A stretch of DNA of 50,801 nucleotides, taken from Sphingobacteriaceae bacterium. GTDB lineage: Bacteria > Bacteroidota > Bacteroidia > Sphingobacteriales > Sphingobacteriaceae. The stretch is taken from assembly GCA_947459195.1 (NCBI GenBank), contig CANHCS010000007.1:1-50801 (forward strand), written 5' to 3'. The notes under the pieces are model-generated. The model ran no database searches. It had not been told where the DNA came from and saw nothing but the letters and a program-made list of their open reading frames with translations. Position numbers and translations under genes: made by a program. Below, piece by piece: positions 23,758 through 32,660 of this stretch; position 1 is the stretch's first letter; every line of letters starts with the position of its first letter.

Positions 23758-26094
23758 TTAGTTTTTCTTATTGGCTTCCTGCATTGGGTTGCTTCCTGAG
23801 GAGGCGCCTCTGATCCCTTGTTGCTGTCTGAAGAGCTCGAAGCGGGAAGGCATGGTTCTACGTGGCCATGCATTGTTTTGTTCGTCGATATCGGCGGTTT
23901 CGCGATAAGGGTCTAAGTGCACATTCGCTACTTCTTTATCTTTTGCAAAAACCTTGGTGATCTTTTGTTCATTTTTACGCCAGATATAAGCCGGAATGCG
24001 GTCTGTTTCTTTGGTGCCATCGGCAAAAGTCCACTCAATGATGAGCGGCATCACCAATCCGCCTTTGTTTTCGAAATCTAATTCGTAGAAATGTTTCTTC
24101 TTGTCGTAGAAGCTTTTTTCTACGGGGCTTAGAGAGGCATAAAACTTATCGAAAGCAGATTTTGAAGCCGGGGTAACTGCAAAACGATCCCATTTATTGT
24201 AAAAATCTAAAAGGGAAGTATCTGCTTCAACGGCAAAACGAAGGCCGGCATCGCGATTTCTTTGGCGGCCAATGCTGTAGGCATCGTCTTCAAATTTTTT
24301 CTTATCGAATTCATTTTCGATGGCCGGGTTTTTGGTGTTCATGCGATAGTAACGCACGTCGTTCAAAGAGATATCCACCGGATCGGTATTGTAGAACCAT
24401 CCTCTCCAAAACCAATCGAGGTCTACGGCTGATGCATCTTCCATGGTACGGAAAAAGTCGGCTGGTGTGGGGTGGCGGAAAGCCCAGCGGCGGGCATATT
24501 CTTTGAAAGCATAGTCGAACAGATCGCGACCCATTACCGTTTCTCTTAAAATATTCAAGGCGGTAGCTGGTTTGGCATAAGCGTTAGGCCCAAAGCGGAT
24601 GATATTCTCTGAATTGGTCATGATGGGTTCCAATTCATTTTTAGGCAGCTTCATGTAGTCAACAATTTTATGTGCAGGCCCACGGCTAGAAGGATATTTG
24701 TTATCCCATTCTTGCTCGGTGAGGTATTGTAAGAAAGTGTTTAGTCCTTCGTCCATCCAGGTCCATTGGCGCTCATCGGAGTTCACGATCATCGGGAAAA
24801 AGTTGTGTCCTACTTCGTGGATGATTACACCAATCATGCCGTATTTAATGGCTTCAGAATAGGTACCGTCTTTCTCTGCACGGCCATAGTTGAAGCAAAT
24901 CATCGGGTACTCCATACCGTTGGCGGCCTCCACTGAGATGGCTACCGGATAAGGATAAGGGATGCTATATTTTGAGTAGGTTTTAACGGTATGTGCCACT
25001 ACTTTGGTAGAGTATTTATTGTAGAGCGGGTAGGCTTCGGGGCCATAATACGACATGGCCATTACCTTTTTGCCTTCTACATTGGTTGCCATGGCATCCC
25101 AAACTAAACGGCGTGAAGCCACGAATGCAAAATCGCGTACATTTTCTGCAAAGTAGGTCCAGGTTTTTTTGCTTTTCGACTTGCTCTTCATCGCTTTTTG
25201 AGCTTCGTCTAAGGTGACTACTTCGATGGGTGCATTGGCACTTTGTGCTTGTTGCCAGCGGCGATATTGTGTGGGGCTCAGTACTTGGGCATAGTTTTGG
25301 CATTCGCCGGTGGCACCGATGATGTGATCGGAAGGTGCGGTGATGTTTACCTTAAAATCGCCAAAGGTGAGGGCAAATTCTCCTGCACCGATGAACTGCT
25401 TGTTTTGCCATCCCTGGAAATCTGAATACACCGCCATGCGTGGATACCATTGGGTGGTGGTGTATAAATAGTTGCCATCTTCTGCAAAGTATTCATAGCC
25501 ACCGCGGCCAGCACGGGTCATGCGGTCTGAAATGTTATAGGACCAATCTATTTTGAATTTAAATTTTTCTCCAGGTTGCAGGGTTCTGGGCAATTCTATT
25601 CGCATCATGGTTTGGTTGATGGTATAGCGTAATGGATTGCCATTGGCATCGTTTACTTTGGCAATTTTTACACCCAAATCTTCCTGATGACCCATGATTC
25701 TTTGTAATTCTTGCAAAGACATGCGCTCCCGCATGCTGCTGGCTTCGATCACTTGTTTATCTGATTTTGGATGGTGTTCGTTTTCATCCAATTGTAACCA
25801 GAGGTAGGTAAGGGGATCGGGCGAGTTGTTGTAATAAGTAACCATTTCTGAGCCAATGATGCGTTGTTTGGCATCGTCGAGTTCTACATTGATCTCATAA
25901 TCGGCTCTTTGTTGCCAATATTTTGGACCAGGTGCTCCAGATGCAGAGCGGTACATGTTGGGGGTTTGTAGCATGGTACCCAATTGCTCAAACTTGTTTC
26001 CGTGGTTAGCGCCCGGATTGTTTTCATTTTGTGCAAGCAAGGTGCTGCTGATGAGCAGGAGGCTGCAGGCAATTCGAATTAGTTTATTCATCAT
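23758..26094 (-). CDS. M1 family zinc metallopeptidase, secreted
   Basis: This 778-residue aminopeptidase-type metalloenzyme has a signal peptide (NKLIRIACSLLLISSTLLAQ). The zinc site is HEVGH at 426-430, with the third ligand Glu449 in WMDEGLNTF, the usual HExxH-x18-E spacing. The exopeptidase motif appears as NGMEYP shortly before it. The N-terminal half is the beta-rich M1 domain (YEINVELDDAKQRIIGSEMVTYYNNS). No T9SS C-terminal domain is seen, so it is probably periplasmic. Either of two adjacent ATG codons (26094 or 26091) could be the start. The gene follows the HupE-like gene after 16 bases on the same strand. Confidence 0.9.
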   Translation of the reverse strand: MMNKLIRIACSLLLISSTLLAQNENNPGANHGNKFEQLGTMLQTPNMYRSASGAPGPKYWQQRADYEINVELDDAKQRIIGSEMVTYYNNSPDPLTYLWLQLDENEHHPKSDKQVIEASSMRERMSLQELQRIMGHQEDLGVKIAKVNDANGNPLRYTINQTMMRIELPRTLQPGEKFKFKIDWSYNISDRMTRAGRGGYEYFAEDGNYLYTTTQWYPRMAVYSDFQGWQNKQFIGAGEFALTFGDFKVNITAPSDHIIGATGECQNYAQVLSPTQYRRWQQAQSANAPIEVVTLDEAQKAMKSKSKSKKTWTYFAENVRDFAFVASRRLVWDAMATNVEGKKVMAMSYYGPEAYPLYNKYSTKVVAHTVKTYSKYSIPYPYPVAISVEAANGMEYPMICFNYGRAEKDGTYSEAIKYGMIGVIIHEVGHNFFPMIVNSDERQWTWMDEGLNTFLQYLTEQEWDNKYPSSRGPAHKIVDYMKLPKNELEPIMTNSENIIRFGPNAYAKPATALNILRETVMGRDLFDYAFKEYARRWAFRHPTPADFFRTMEDASAVDLDWFWRGWFYNTDPVDISLNDVRYYRMNTKNPAIENEFDKKKFEDDAYSIGRQRNRDAGLRFAVEADTSLLDFYNKWDRFAVTPASKSAFDKFYASLSPVEKSFYDKKKHFYELDFENKGGLVMPLIIEWTFADGTKETDRIPAYIWRKNEQKITKVFAKDKEVANVHLDPYRETADIDEQNNAWPRRTMPSRFELFRQQQGIRGASSGSNPMQEANKKN

Positions 26095-26110
26095 TTTAGT
26101 ATTTATTCAT

Positions 26111-26695
26111 TTATAAAATGGCCGGAAAACGTTCGATAATCATTTTGGTGGCCAGGCCAACACTCAGGATGGAAAGCAAAAGGATCCAGGTTTTTTGTGG
26201 AAGCTTGAGCTGACTTACCAATAGTTGCGCAAGAGCTAATATAGTTATAACAATTATTATTTGCCCAAACTCTAAACCAAGATTGAAGGCTAATAGGGGT
26301 TGGAGGATGGAGATTTCGGATCCTAAGAGGCTTTTCAGGTAATTGGAGAAGCCTAATCCGTGGATTAAACCGAAGAAAAGGGTAATGAGGTAGCTACTGA
26401 GGCCCTGCCATTTTTGGGTGGAACGGTCCATCAAATTGAAGACTGCGGTAAAGGCAATACTGAGCGGAATGAGCAACTCGATCCAAGCAGATGGAAAATG
26501 TATCCAATTAATGACGCTGAGTGCCAAAGTGATGCTGTGCCCGATGGTAAAGGCGGTGATGAGGAGCAAGACCTTTTTCCAATCGCTAAGTAAATAGCTT
26601 GCACACAGGGCCAAGAGAAAGAGGAGGTGATCGTAGGCTTGCCAATCGAGGATATGGGCTCTGCCGATCTGAAAATACAAGGCAAAATCTTGCAT
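26111..26695 (-). CDS. HupE/UreJ-like membrane protein
   Basis: This 194-residue polytopic protein has about six hydrophobic segments. It shows the HupE/UreJ_2 features DHLLFLLALCASYL, FTIGHSITLALS and FFGLIHGLGFSNYL, whose His and Asp residues could bind metal within the membrane. HupE and UreJ proteins are linked to nickel handling, but no urease or hydrogenase gene is nearby, so the role here is uncertain. It lies 16 bases upstream of the M1 peptidase gene (operon) and is divergent from a DUF6702 gene, with 68 bases between the starts. Confidence 0.82.
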   Translation of the reverse strand: MQDFALYFQIGRAHILDWQAYDHLLFLLALCASYLLSDWKKVLLLITAFTIGHSITLALSVINWIHFPSAWIELLIPLSIAFTAVFNLMDRSTQKWQGLSSYLITLFFGLIHGLGFSNYLKSLLGSEISILQPLLAFNLGLEFGQIIIVITILALAQLLVSQLKLPQKTWILLLSILSVGLATKMIIERFPAIL

Positions 26696-26763
26696 GGGCT
26701 TTTTTTAGTAATTTGGCTTTAAATTAAGTTTTAGACTGCAAAGTCAAAAATTATCTCCGATTT

Positions 26764-27240
26764 ATGGTCTTACAAATTTTCAGTTTTTTAGTTGCGCTGC
26801 TGCATCCTTATTATGTTAGTGTTACAGAGATCAAGCATCATGCGAAAACCCAATCGATGGAGATCAGCTGCCGAGTTTTTTCGGATGACCTGGAACTGGC
26901 TCTGAATAAATTGAGCAGCAGTAAAATTGATGTGCTGAAGCCTAAAGATAAAGGGGAGCTGGAAAGGCTGATTGCGAAATATATTGCTCAACACCTGCAA
27001 ATTAATGTGAATGGGAAGGCGGTTGCTATACAGTTTATTGGCTACGAACAGGAGAGTGAGGCCACCTGGTGTTATTTTGAGGCTAAGAATGTGAAATCGG
27101 CCAAAAAAATAAACATTATGAACGACTTATTGTTCGCTGAGCATGCCGAACAAATTAATATGCTACATGTGAGTGTAGGCGGGGAGCGGAAGAGCACCAA
27201 ACTGGATAATCCGGAGAGTAGGGCAATGTTCTCATTCTAA
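26764..27240 (+). CDS. DUF6702 family protein
   Basis: This 158-residue protein has a short hydrophobic N-terminus that may be an uncleaved or weak signal (VLQIFSFLVALLHPYYVS). A compact domain follows with the family traits HPYYVSVTEIKHHAKTQSMEISCRVFSDDLELAL and ending CYFEAKNVKSAKKINIMNDLLF. Its function is unknown. It is divergent from the HupE-like/M1 peptidase pair; I recall similar neighbourhoods in other Bacteroidota, so the three may form a functional unit, with this protein periplasmic. A strong terminator follows. Confidence 0.72.
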   Translation: MVLQIFSFLVALLHPYYVSVTEIKHHAKTQSMEISCRVFSDDLELALNKLSSSKIDVLKPKDKGELERLIAKYIAQHLQINVNGKAVAIQFIGYEQESEATWCYFEAKNVKSAKKINIMNDLLFAEHAEQINMLHVSVGGERKSTKLDNPESRAMFSF

Positions 27241-27291
27241 TTAAATAAAGATCCAAAAACCTATTTGATCTTTTTCTCGAGTAAATAGTAT

Positions 27292-27326
27292 AAAAAAAGG
27301 TGGAGGCCATGGGCCTCCACCTTTTT
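27292..27326. terminator. Bidirectional terminator between DUF6702 and SusCD locus 1
   Basis: The 10-base arms GGTGGAGGCC (27299-27308) and GGCCTCCACC (27312-27321) enclose a three-base loop. An A7 tract precedes them and T5 follows. It lies between converging transcripts. Confidence 0.9.
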
Positions 27327-27346
27327 GGTATTCATCAAGCGGATGA

Positions 27347-27841
27347 CTATCTGGCTCTGAGTCTGATTCTCAGTTTGCTGTAGTTCACGCTTGGGTTGGC
27401 ACGGTCGGCCGAGGTGATGGCCAGTAACAAAACCTGAATATTTGGGCTAGCTGTTACTTGTGCGTTGGTTTCAACTGGAAGGTTACCGGTTAAAACTTTG
27501 ATCGGAACTTTCACCACATTTTGACCAGCCGGAATGGTTACCGATTTAGCAGGCAATAAATAGTGGGTTCCCGCAATCGCTGTAGATGTTGCATCTGCAT
27601 CAAAATTAACTACGACAGGGAAAGTTTGAGGTTTTCCAACCAAATTGATTTGAATCTCGTAGGTGTCTTCTTGTGTACTGCTGGTTTTGGTAAACGCAGC
27701 TTGAACACCACCTGGCAAATTTGCTTCGTTGATTTCAACCTCTAAACCATTCCAAAGAATATCGGTACCCGGATCCTTGAAACAGGAGGTTAAAGCTACA
27801 GAGGCCAAAACAATTGCCAATAATTTATATAATTTTCTCAT
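27347..27841 (-). CDS. Lipoprotein of SusCD locus 1, beta-sandwich type
   Basis: This 164-residue lipoprotein has a signal peptide ending in a lipobox (VALTSC, Cys20). The remainder is predicted as a single beta-rich domain, with YEIQINLVGKPQTFPVVVNF and AIAGTHYLLPAKSVTIPAGQ. This is like the Calx-beta or DUF4843-type domains found in Bacteroidota surface proteins. It is the third gene of an operon with SusC (29316-32291) and SusD (27853-29301), 11 bases after the SusD stop. Such third genes are usually surface-exposed glycan- or peptide-binding proteins. The ligand is unknown. Confidence 0.75.
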   Translation of the reverse strand: MRKLYKLLAIVLASVALTSCFKDPGTDILWNGLEVEINEANLPGGVQAAFTKTSSTQEDTYEIQINLVGKPQTFPVVVNFDADATSTAIAGTHYLLPAKSVTIPAGQNVVKVPIKVLTGNLPVETNAQVTASPNIQVLLLAITSADRANPSVNYSKLRIRLRAR

Positions 27842-27852
27842 CTCTTTAAGGA

Positions 27853-29301
27853 TTATTTATACTCTGGATTATTAACTAGTTTATTGTTTAATAACAATTC
27901 TGCCTGCGGAAGTGGAGCAAGAATTCTGTAATCTGTGTAAGGAAGAGCAGTAAATCCGGCACCTTTAGTAATGGTCATTCCATTTCTCTTCAAGTCGAAC
28001 CATCTGTGGCCTTCTAACGCAAATTCAACGCGTCTTTCGTCCATGATCCTGTTAAAGAGATCAGTACCTGTTAAGGTTGAAGGTAAAGCCGCCAAACCTC
28101 TGCGAGCTCTTAAAGCATTCAGGTCGGCAAGTGCTCCGGTATTATTGGCCAGTTTTTGACGAGCTTCGGCTCTGATCAATATCAATTCTGAACCTCTGAT
28201 GAGGGGAATGTTTTGCAAGAAATCGCCTTTTTGGCCTCTCCATTTTTCATTTCTGAAAATGTTACCAGATGCACCAGAACGAGTGGTACTTACCCACATG
28301 CTTCTTCTTATGTCGCCACTTTCGTACTTAGCAATTAAGTCATCGGTTGCGGTTAAGATGAACTGAGCAGAAGTTCCAACGTTTGATACTAAGGAAGAAA
28401 CAGAGTTGTTCACCCCGTCTACCGTTGACCAATCCACCGATCTTTGCTCTAATTCAAATAAAGACTCTGGATTAGGTCCACTAGTAGCAGCAAAAGCAGA
28501 AACGTAGTTAGTAGTGCTCAGCAAACCTACACCTGCATCAGTAATACCGAAGCTGGTCATGGCAGCGCTTGCCATGTTAGCGGCATCGCTGTTTCTGCCT
28601 GCATACAGGTAAACACGAGCAAGTAGGGCTTGAGCAGCACCTTTATTGGCTCTAAAAACTCCGGCAGATCCTAAAGTAGCATTAGGAAGTCCAGCAATAG
28701 CATCTAATAAATCTTTCTCAATTTGCTCATAAACCTGTGCATTGGTAGCACGCTCTCTAAAATCGGCATCACTGAAACCTAAAGTAGGCGTTGTTCTCAG
28801 GATCACTGATTTGTCCCAACCTTTCACTTCTCTTCCTGGCTCATAGCCGAAAACTTTAGATAGATCGTGATAGAATAAAGCTCTTAAGAATAATGCTTGC
28901 GCTTTAATAGCCGCTTTATCGGCATCGGCACCTTTTGCAGCATCAACACCCGCTAAAATTACATTGGTCTCATTGATTCCTGTCCAGAAGGCAGTATACC
29001 AAAGATTGATGTGCTGACGGTCTGCATTAGATTCTTGACCGATGTAACGACCTGTGTTTGCAATAATTCTTAAGTTATCAGCCATTACATCTGGAGCAAT
29101 GATCATTTGTTGTCCGTAGTAGCTGAAGTTTCTCAACTTACCATAGGCTGAGTTGAGTAATGCTTGATAACCGGGTACATCTGCCAGAGCGACCTCGGGT
29201 GTCAAACTTTGTCTTGGTTCGGTTTGCAGTAATTCATCTGAACATGCAGTGAATACCGTCATACCACCAAATAAAACAAATATTTTAATTAAATTTTTCA
29301 T
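27853..29301 (-). CDS. RagB/SusD family nutrient-binding lipoprotein (locus 1)
   Basis: This 482-residue surface lipoprotein has a lipobox VFTACS with Cys20. It contains the SusD pattern: an N-terminal ALLNSAYGKLRNFSYYG, helical TPR-like segments with ALFLRALFYHDLSKVFG, and the C-terminal ILIRAEARQKLANNTGALADLNALRARRGL and ERRVEFALEGHRWFDLKR. SusD lids cap the SusC channel and bind the substrate. The gene lies 14 bases after the SusC gene. With no glycoside hydrolase or peptidase adjacent, the substrate cannot be assigned. Confidence 0.92.
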   Translation of the reverse strand: MKNLIKIFVLFGGMTVFTACSDELLQTEPRQSLTPEVALADVPGYQALLNSAYGKLRNFSYYGQQMIIAPDVMADNLRIIANTGRYIGQESNADRQHINLWYTAFWTGINETNVILAGVDAAKGADADKAAIKAQALFLRALFYHDLSKVFGYEPGREVKGWDKSVILRTTPTLGFSDADFRERATNAQVYEQIEKDLLDAIAGLPNATLGSAGVFRANKGAAQALLARVYLYAGRNSDAANMASAAMTSFGITDAGVGLLSTTNYVSAFAATSGPNPESLFELEQRSVDWSTVDGVNNSVSSLVSNVGTSAQFILTATDDLIAKYESGDIRRSMWVSTTRSGASGNIFRNEKWRGQKGDFLQNIPLIRGSELILIRAEARQKLANNTGALADLNALRARRGLAALPSTLTGTDLFNRIMDERRVEFALEGHRWFDLKRNGMTITKGAGFTALPYTDYRILAPLPQAELLLNNKLVNNPEYK

Positions 29302-29315
29302 ACTCTTAAAATCAA

Positions 29316-32291
29316 TTAGAAGGTGAGATTTAAACCAACAGATACCTGACGTGCATTAGGGAATGCTCCGAAAGTTGAACCCAATGACATGGCCTCCGGA
29401 TCAATACCATTATACTTGGTAAAGGTTAATAAGTTCAAGCCTTGAACAAAGAAGCTTGCTTGCGAAGCACCAATTTTTTTCATGATTGACTCAGGCAAGC
29501 TATAATTCAATGTTACTTGCTTTAATCTGATGTAAGATCCATCGCTTAATAAACGAGTGGAGGCTTGCTGTACAGATGAAGTTCCAGGCTCTAAACCACC
29601 CTCGAAAGGACGAGAAGTATTGGTGATGTCACCCGGTTTTTTCCAGTAGTCAAGCTGTGATCTTAACTGGTTACCTGGTTGACTACCAGCCATGGCCAAG
29701 TTGTACAGATCTTGATTGAATGCCAAGTTTCCGAGTTGATACTGGAAGAATACATCCAATGACAATGGTCCGTAGCTGAAATTATTGGCAAAACCACCAA
29801 AGCTGCTTGGAAGTGCACTACCAATGTAACGTAAAGTAGATTCACCAGTGATATAAGTGAAATTACCGTTAGCATCGGCATACATGTTTCTTCCGTTAGC
29901 AGGGTTCACACCCAAGAATTCATTTATGAACCAGAAAGAGATCGGTTTGCCTACAATTAAGGTGTTTCCGATACGTTGTAAGCCATCATATAACTCCATC
30001 AACTGGTTTTGTTGGAAAGAGATGTTGAAGTTAGAAGTCCACTTGAACTTACCAGCTACCACGTTTACACTTTGGAAATCGAAGTCGATACCTTGGTTTC
30101 TAACTACTCCCGAGTTACGTGTAACAGATCCGAAACCTGAATCGATTACAAGCGGGGTACCAAATAAAAGGGAATTAGAATTCTTTCTCCAAGCATCGAT
30201 GGTACCACTCAAACGACCGTTGAATACTGACCAGTCTAAACCGAAGTTGAAGGTTTCTGCTTCTTCCCAGGTTAATATATCGTTACCCAATTGTGAGAAA
30301 GCTAAACCTGGGTTACCTAAGTACTGACCACTGCTACCTACTAAGTTACGAGAAGCAAAGTTGTCGATTTCTGAGTTACCGGTAACACCATAAGAAGCTC
30401 TTAATCTTAAGTTATCTAACCAAGTCAAATCTTTCATGAATGACTCTGAAGAAAGTCTCCAGCCCAATGAAGCTGCACCAAAGTTACCCCATCTGCTTTT
30501 TGAACCAAATCTGGAGTGACCGTCACGTCTGAAAGTTACTTCGGCAGTGTATTTATCAGAGTATTCATATTTTACCTGACTGAAAATACCTGCACGCTTG
30601 AACTCGGTGAATGAACCACCCACAGAGAACGGCGTAGCAGCGTTGTTTAAGTAACGAAGAACAGGATTGGCAAAACCACGACCTGTTGCGGTTTGTAATT
30701 CAGACTCTGCACCTTTATACTCCACACCAAGAACTCCATTGATGGTATGAGAACCAAATGATTTATTGAAGTTGAAGTTGTGGTTGGTATTGTAGTTCAC
30801 ATTTCTACGATCGGTATAAGTTCCAGACCCTCCAAAAGAAGAAAATGCAGGAATGGTTGATGGTCTGGAGTTATCATCTTTGTTATCAGAGAAATCGATA
30901 CCCGCATAAGAAACCAAGCTCAACCAAGGAGCAATCTTGTAGTTTAACTGCAAGTTAGATACCGTTTGAACTGTTTTACCTATTCTTAATTCTTGATTTA
31001 CACCTTGAACAATGTTGTAACCAAATAAGTGGTTAGAAGGATAAGGTGCAAATGAACCATCAGCATTGTAAATTGGCACATTACGTCTGGCCGCAAAACC
31101 AGCCACGAATGGGCTGTTGATGAAGTTACCTCTATCAATAGAACCAAAAGAGTTTTGGTAAGATAAAGAGAGGTTGGTGGCAATGCTTAATTTTTTATTT
31201 GGACTGTGGGTCAAGTTCAAACGTCCGGTAGTTCTTGAGAAATCAGACATGATCACTTGTGCCTCTTGTTTGTTGTGAGAGAAAGAGGTATAGAAGGTCG
31301 TTTTATCGTCACCTCCAGATAATGAAAGATCGTAAGTACTCAATCTACCGGTTCTGTAAAGTGCATCTACCCAGTCGGTGTTCAATAAATTCGGATCATT
31401 AGGATCGCCATAAGTGGCAGCAGCATTTGCAGCAGGTAATCCGGCATTGATAAACGCATCTCTTTTGATGGTTGCCAATTCTTTAGAGCTCATCACATCA
31501 TACAGATTGATGGCATTTACGATACCTTCTTGTACAGATGCACGAAGTTTGGTTTTTCCTTTGCCACCTTTTTTAGTGGTAACCAATACTACACCGTTAG
31601 CAGCTTGTGCACCATAAATGGCCGCTGCAGCTGCATCTTTCAATACCTCAATTGATTCGATATCGTTAGGGTTGATAGATCCTAAAGCATTTTGAGATGC
31701 CTGACCAGAAAGACCACCACTTGCTACCTGAACACCGTCAACAATATACAATGGATCGTTTCCGGCATTGATAGAACCCACACCACGTACACGAACAGTT
31801 AATCCACCACCTGGCTGACCACTGGTTGAAGTTACCTGCACACCCGCTATACGACCTTGCATGGCTCTATCAAATGATTGCATTGGCAAATCTTGGAATA
31901 CAGTACCTTTTACGGAGGCAATGGCACCAGTAATCTCTCTTTTTGATTGATTACCGTAAGAGGTTACCACAAATTCTGATAATGACTGTACATCTGGGAT
32001 TAAACTCACATCAACTGCATTACGCTTGGCAATGGTTGATTCTTGGTTTTTAAATCCAATGTAGCTGAAAGTCAATACAGTTGCATTTTCAGGTACTTCG
32101 ATAGAATACCTTCCATCTACATTTGTAGACACACCAGAAGCAGTTCCTTTTACACGAACACTTACCCCTGCCAAAGGAGATTTGTCATCGCTAGAAACTA
32201 CTGTACCGGTTATCACGCGTTTTTGTGCAAATGCAATAGCAGTTGCCATAAAAAGCATGATTCCTAGAAGTAAAATTTTCTTCATGTTCAT
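29316..32291 (-). CDS. SusC/RagA TonB-linked outer membrane transporter (locus 1)
   Basis: This 991-residue beta-barrel transporter has a signal peptide ending in AFAQ and a carboxypeptidase-like regulatory domain (about 25-105; RVITGTVVSSDDKSPLAGVSVRV). The plug domain contains DPLYIVDGVQV and IEVLKDAAAAAIYGAQAANGVVLVTTK, and the barrel ends in an aromatic residue (VGLNLTF). There is no STN signalling domain. The start may be the ATG at 32291 or a second one at 32285 (MKKILLLG). It energises nutrient uptake with TonB-ExbBD. The 289-base upstream region is AT-rich, with no recognisable promoter or neighbouring regulator gene. Confidence 0.93.
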   Translation of the reverse strand: MNMKKILLLGIMLFMATAIAFAQKRVITGTVVSSDDKSPLAGVSVRVKGTASGVSTNVDGRYSIEVPENATVLTFSYIGFKNQESTIAKRNAVDVSLIPDVQSLSEFVVTSYGNQSKREITGAIASVKGTVFQDLPMQSFDRAMQGRIAGVQVTSTSGQPGGGLTVRVRGVGSINAGNDPLYIVDGVQVASGGLSGQASQNALGSINPNDIESIEVLKDAAAAAIYGAQAANGVVLVTTKKGGKGKTKLRASVQEGIVNAINLYDVMSSKELATIKRDAFINAGLPAANAAATYGDPNDPNLLNTDWVDALYRTGRLSTYDLSLSGGDDKTTFYTSFSHNKQEAQVIMSDFSRTTGRLNLTHSPNKKLSIATNLSLSYQNSFGSIDRGNFINSPFVAGFAARRNVPIYNADGSFAPYPSNHLFGYNIVQGVNQELRIGKTVQTVSNLQLNYKIAPWLSLVSYAGIDFSDNKDDNSRPSTIPAFSSFGGSGTYTDRRNVNYNTNHNFNFNKSFGSHTINGVLGVEYKGAESELQTATGRGFANPVLRYLNNAATPFSVGGSFTEFKRAGIFSQVKYEYSDKYTAEVTFRRDGHSRFGSKSRWGNFGAASLGWRLSSESFMKDLTWLDNLRLRASYGVTGNSEIDNFASRNLVGSSGQYLGNPGLAFSQLGNDILTWEEAETFNFGLDWSVFNGRLSGTIDAWRKNSNSLLFGTPLVIDSGFGSVTRNSGVVRNQGIDFDFQSVNVVAGKFKWTSNFNISFQQNQLMELYDGLQRIGNTLIVGKPISFWFINEFLGVNPANGRNMYADANGNFTYITGESTLRYIGSALPSSFGGFANNFSYGPLSLDVFFQYQLGNLAFNQDLYNLAMAGSQPGNQLRSQLDYWKKPGDITNTSRPFEGGLEPGTSSVQQASTRLLSDGSYIRLKQVTLNYSLPESIMKKIGASQASFFVQGLNLLTFTKYNGIDPEAMSLGSTFGAFPNARQVSVGLNLTF

Positions 32292-32580
32292 TTTTTTTAG
32301 TTAAACATTAATAAATTTGGTTTATTGGTTTGGTTAATTATATGTAACCCACTAATGTAAAAATTATAATCATTAATCATAAAAAAATATTGTGATAATA
32401 ATTTCTTTACATAAGACATTACAAAAAAAATTTAAGGCAGAATGATGCCTATAAATAAATCAGGAGCAAGTACAAGAGTAAAAGGGGGTTTAAATAGCCC
32501 TGAGTTGGCTTATTAATAGAATTTAGCAGTGCGGAGAATTGGCTCGGGATATAATAATTAAAGATTATATAAAAAAGTTG

Positions 32581-32652
32581 TGGTCTCAGCGGGAATCGAA
32601 CCCACATCTAAAGTTTAGGAAACTTCTATTCTATCCGTTGAACTATGAGACC
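32581..32652 (-). tRNA. tRNA-Arg (anticodon CCT)
   Basis: Read on the minus strand, the acceptor arm GGTCTCA pairs with TGAGACC. A D arm (GTTC/GAAT) follows, then an anticodon stem GAAGT/ACTTT with loop TTCCTAA. The anticodon is CCT, which reads the AGG codon. The T arm is GTGGG/CCCGC with loop TTCGATT, and the discriminator base is A. CCA is not encoded. Its 5' end is eight bases after the metG stop codon, so it may be processed from the metG transcript. A T-rich stretch follows its 3' end. Confidence 0.9.
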
Positions 32653-32660
32653 AATTGGAA

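Noticed and set aside
23300-23760. CRISPR-like array in the repeat-bearing spacer
   Set aside because: The repeats are short, imperfect and only two, with no regular spacing or cas genes.
32581-32652. tRNA-Arg as an integration site for a mobile element
   Set aside because: No integrase gene, no repeated tRNA 3' end and no foreign-looking island was seen beside it.
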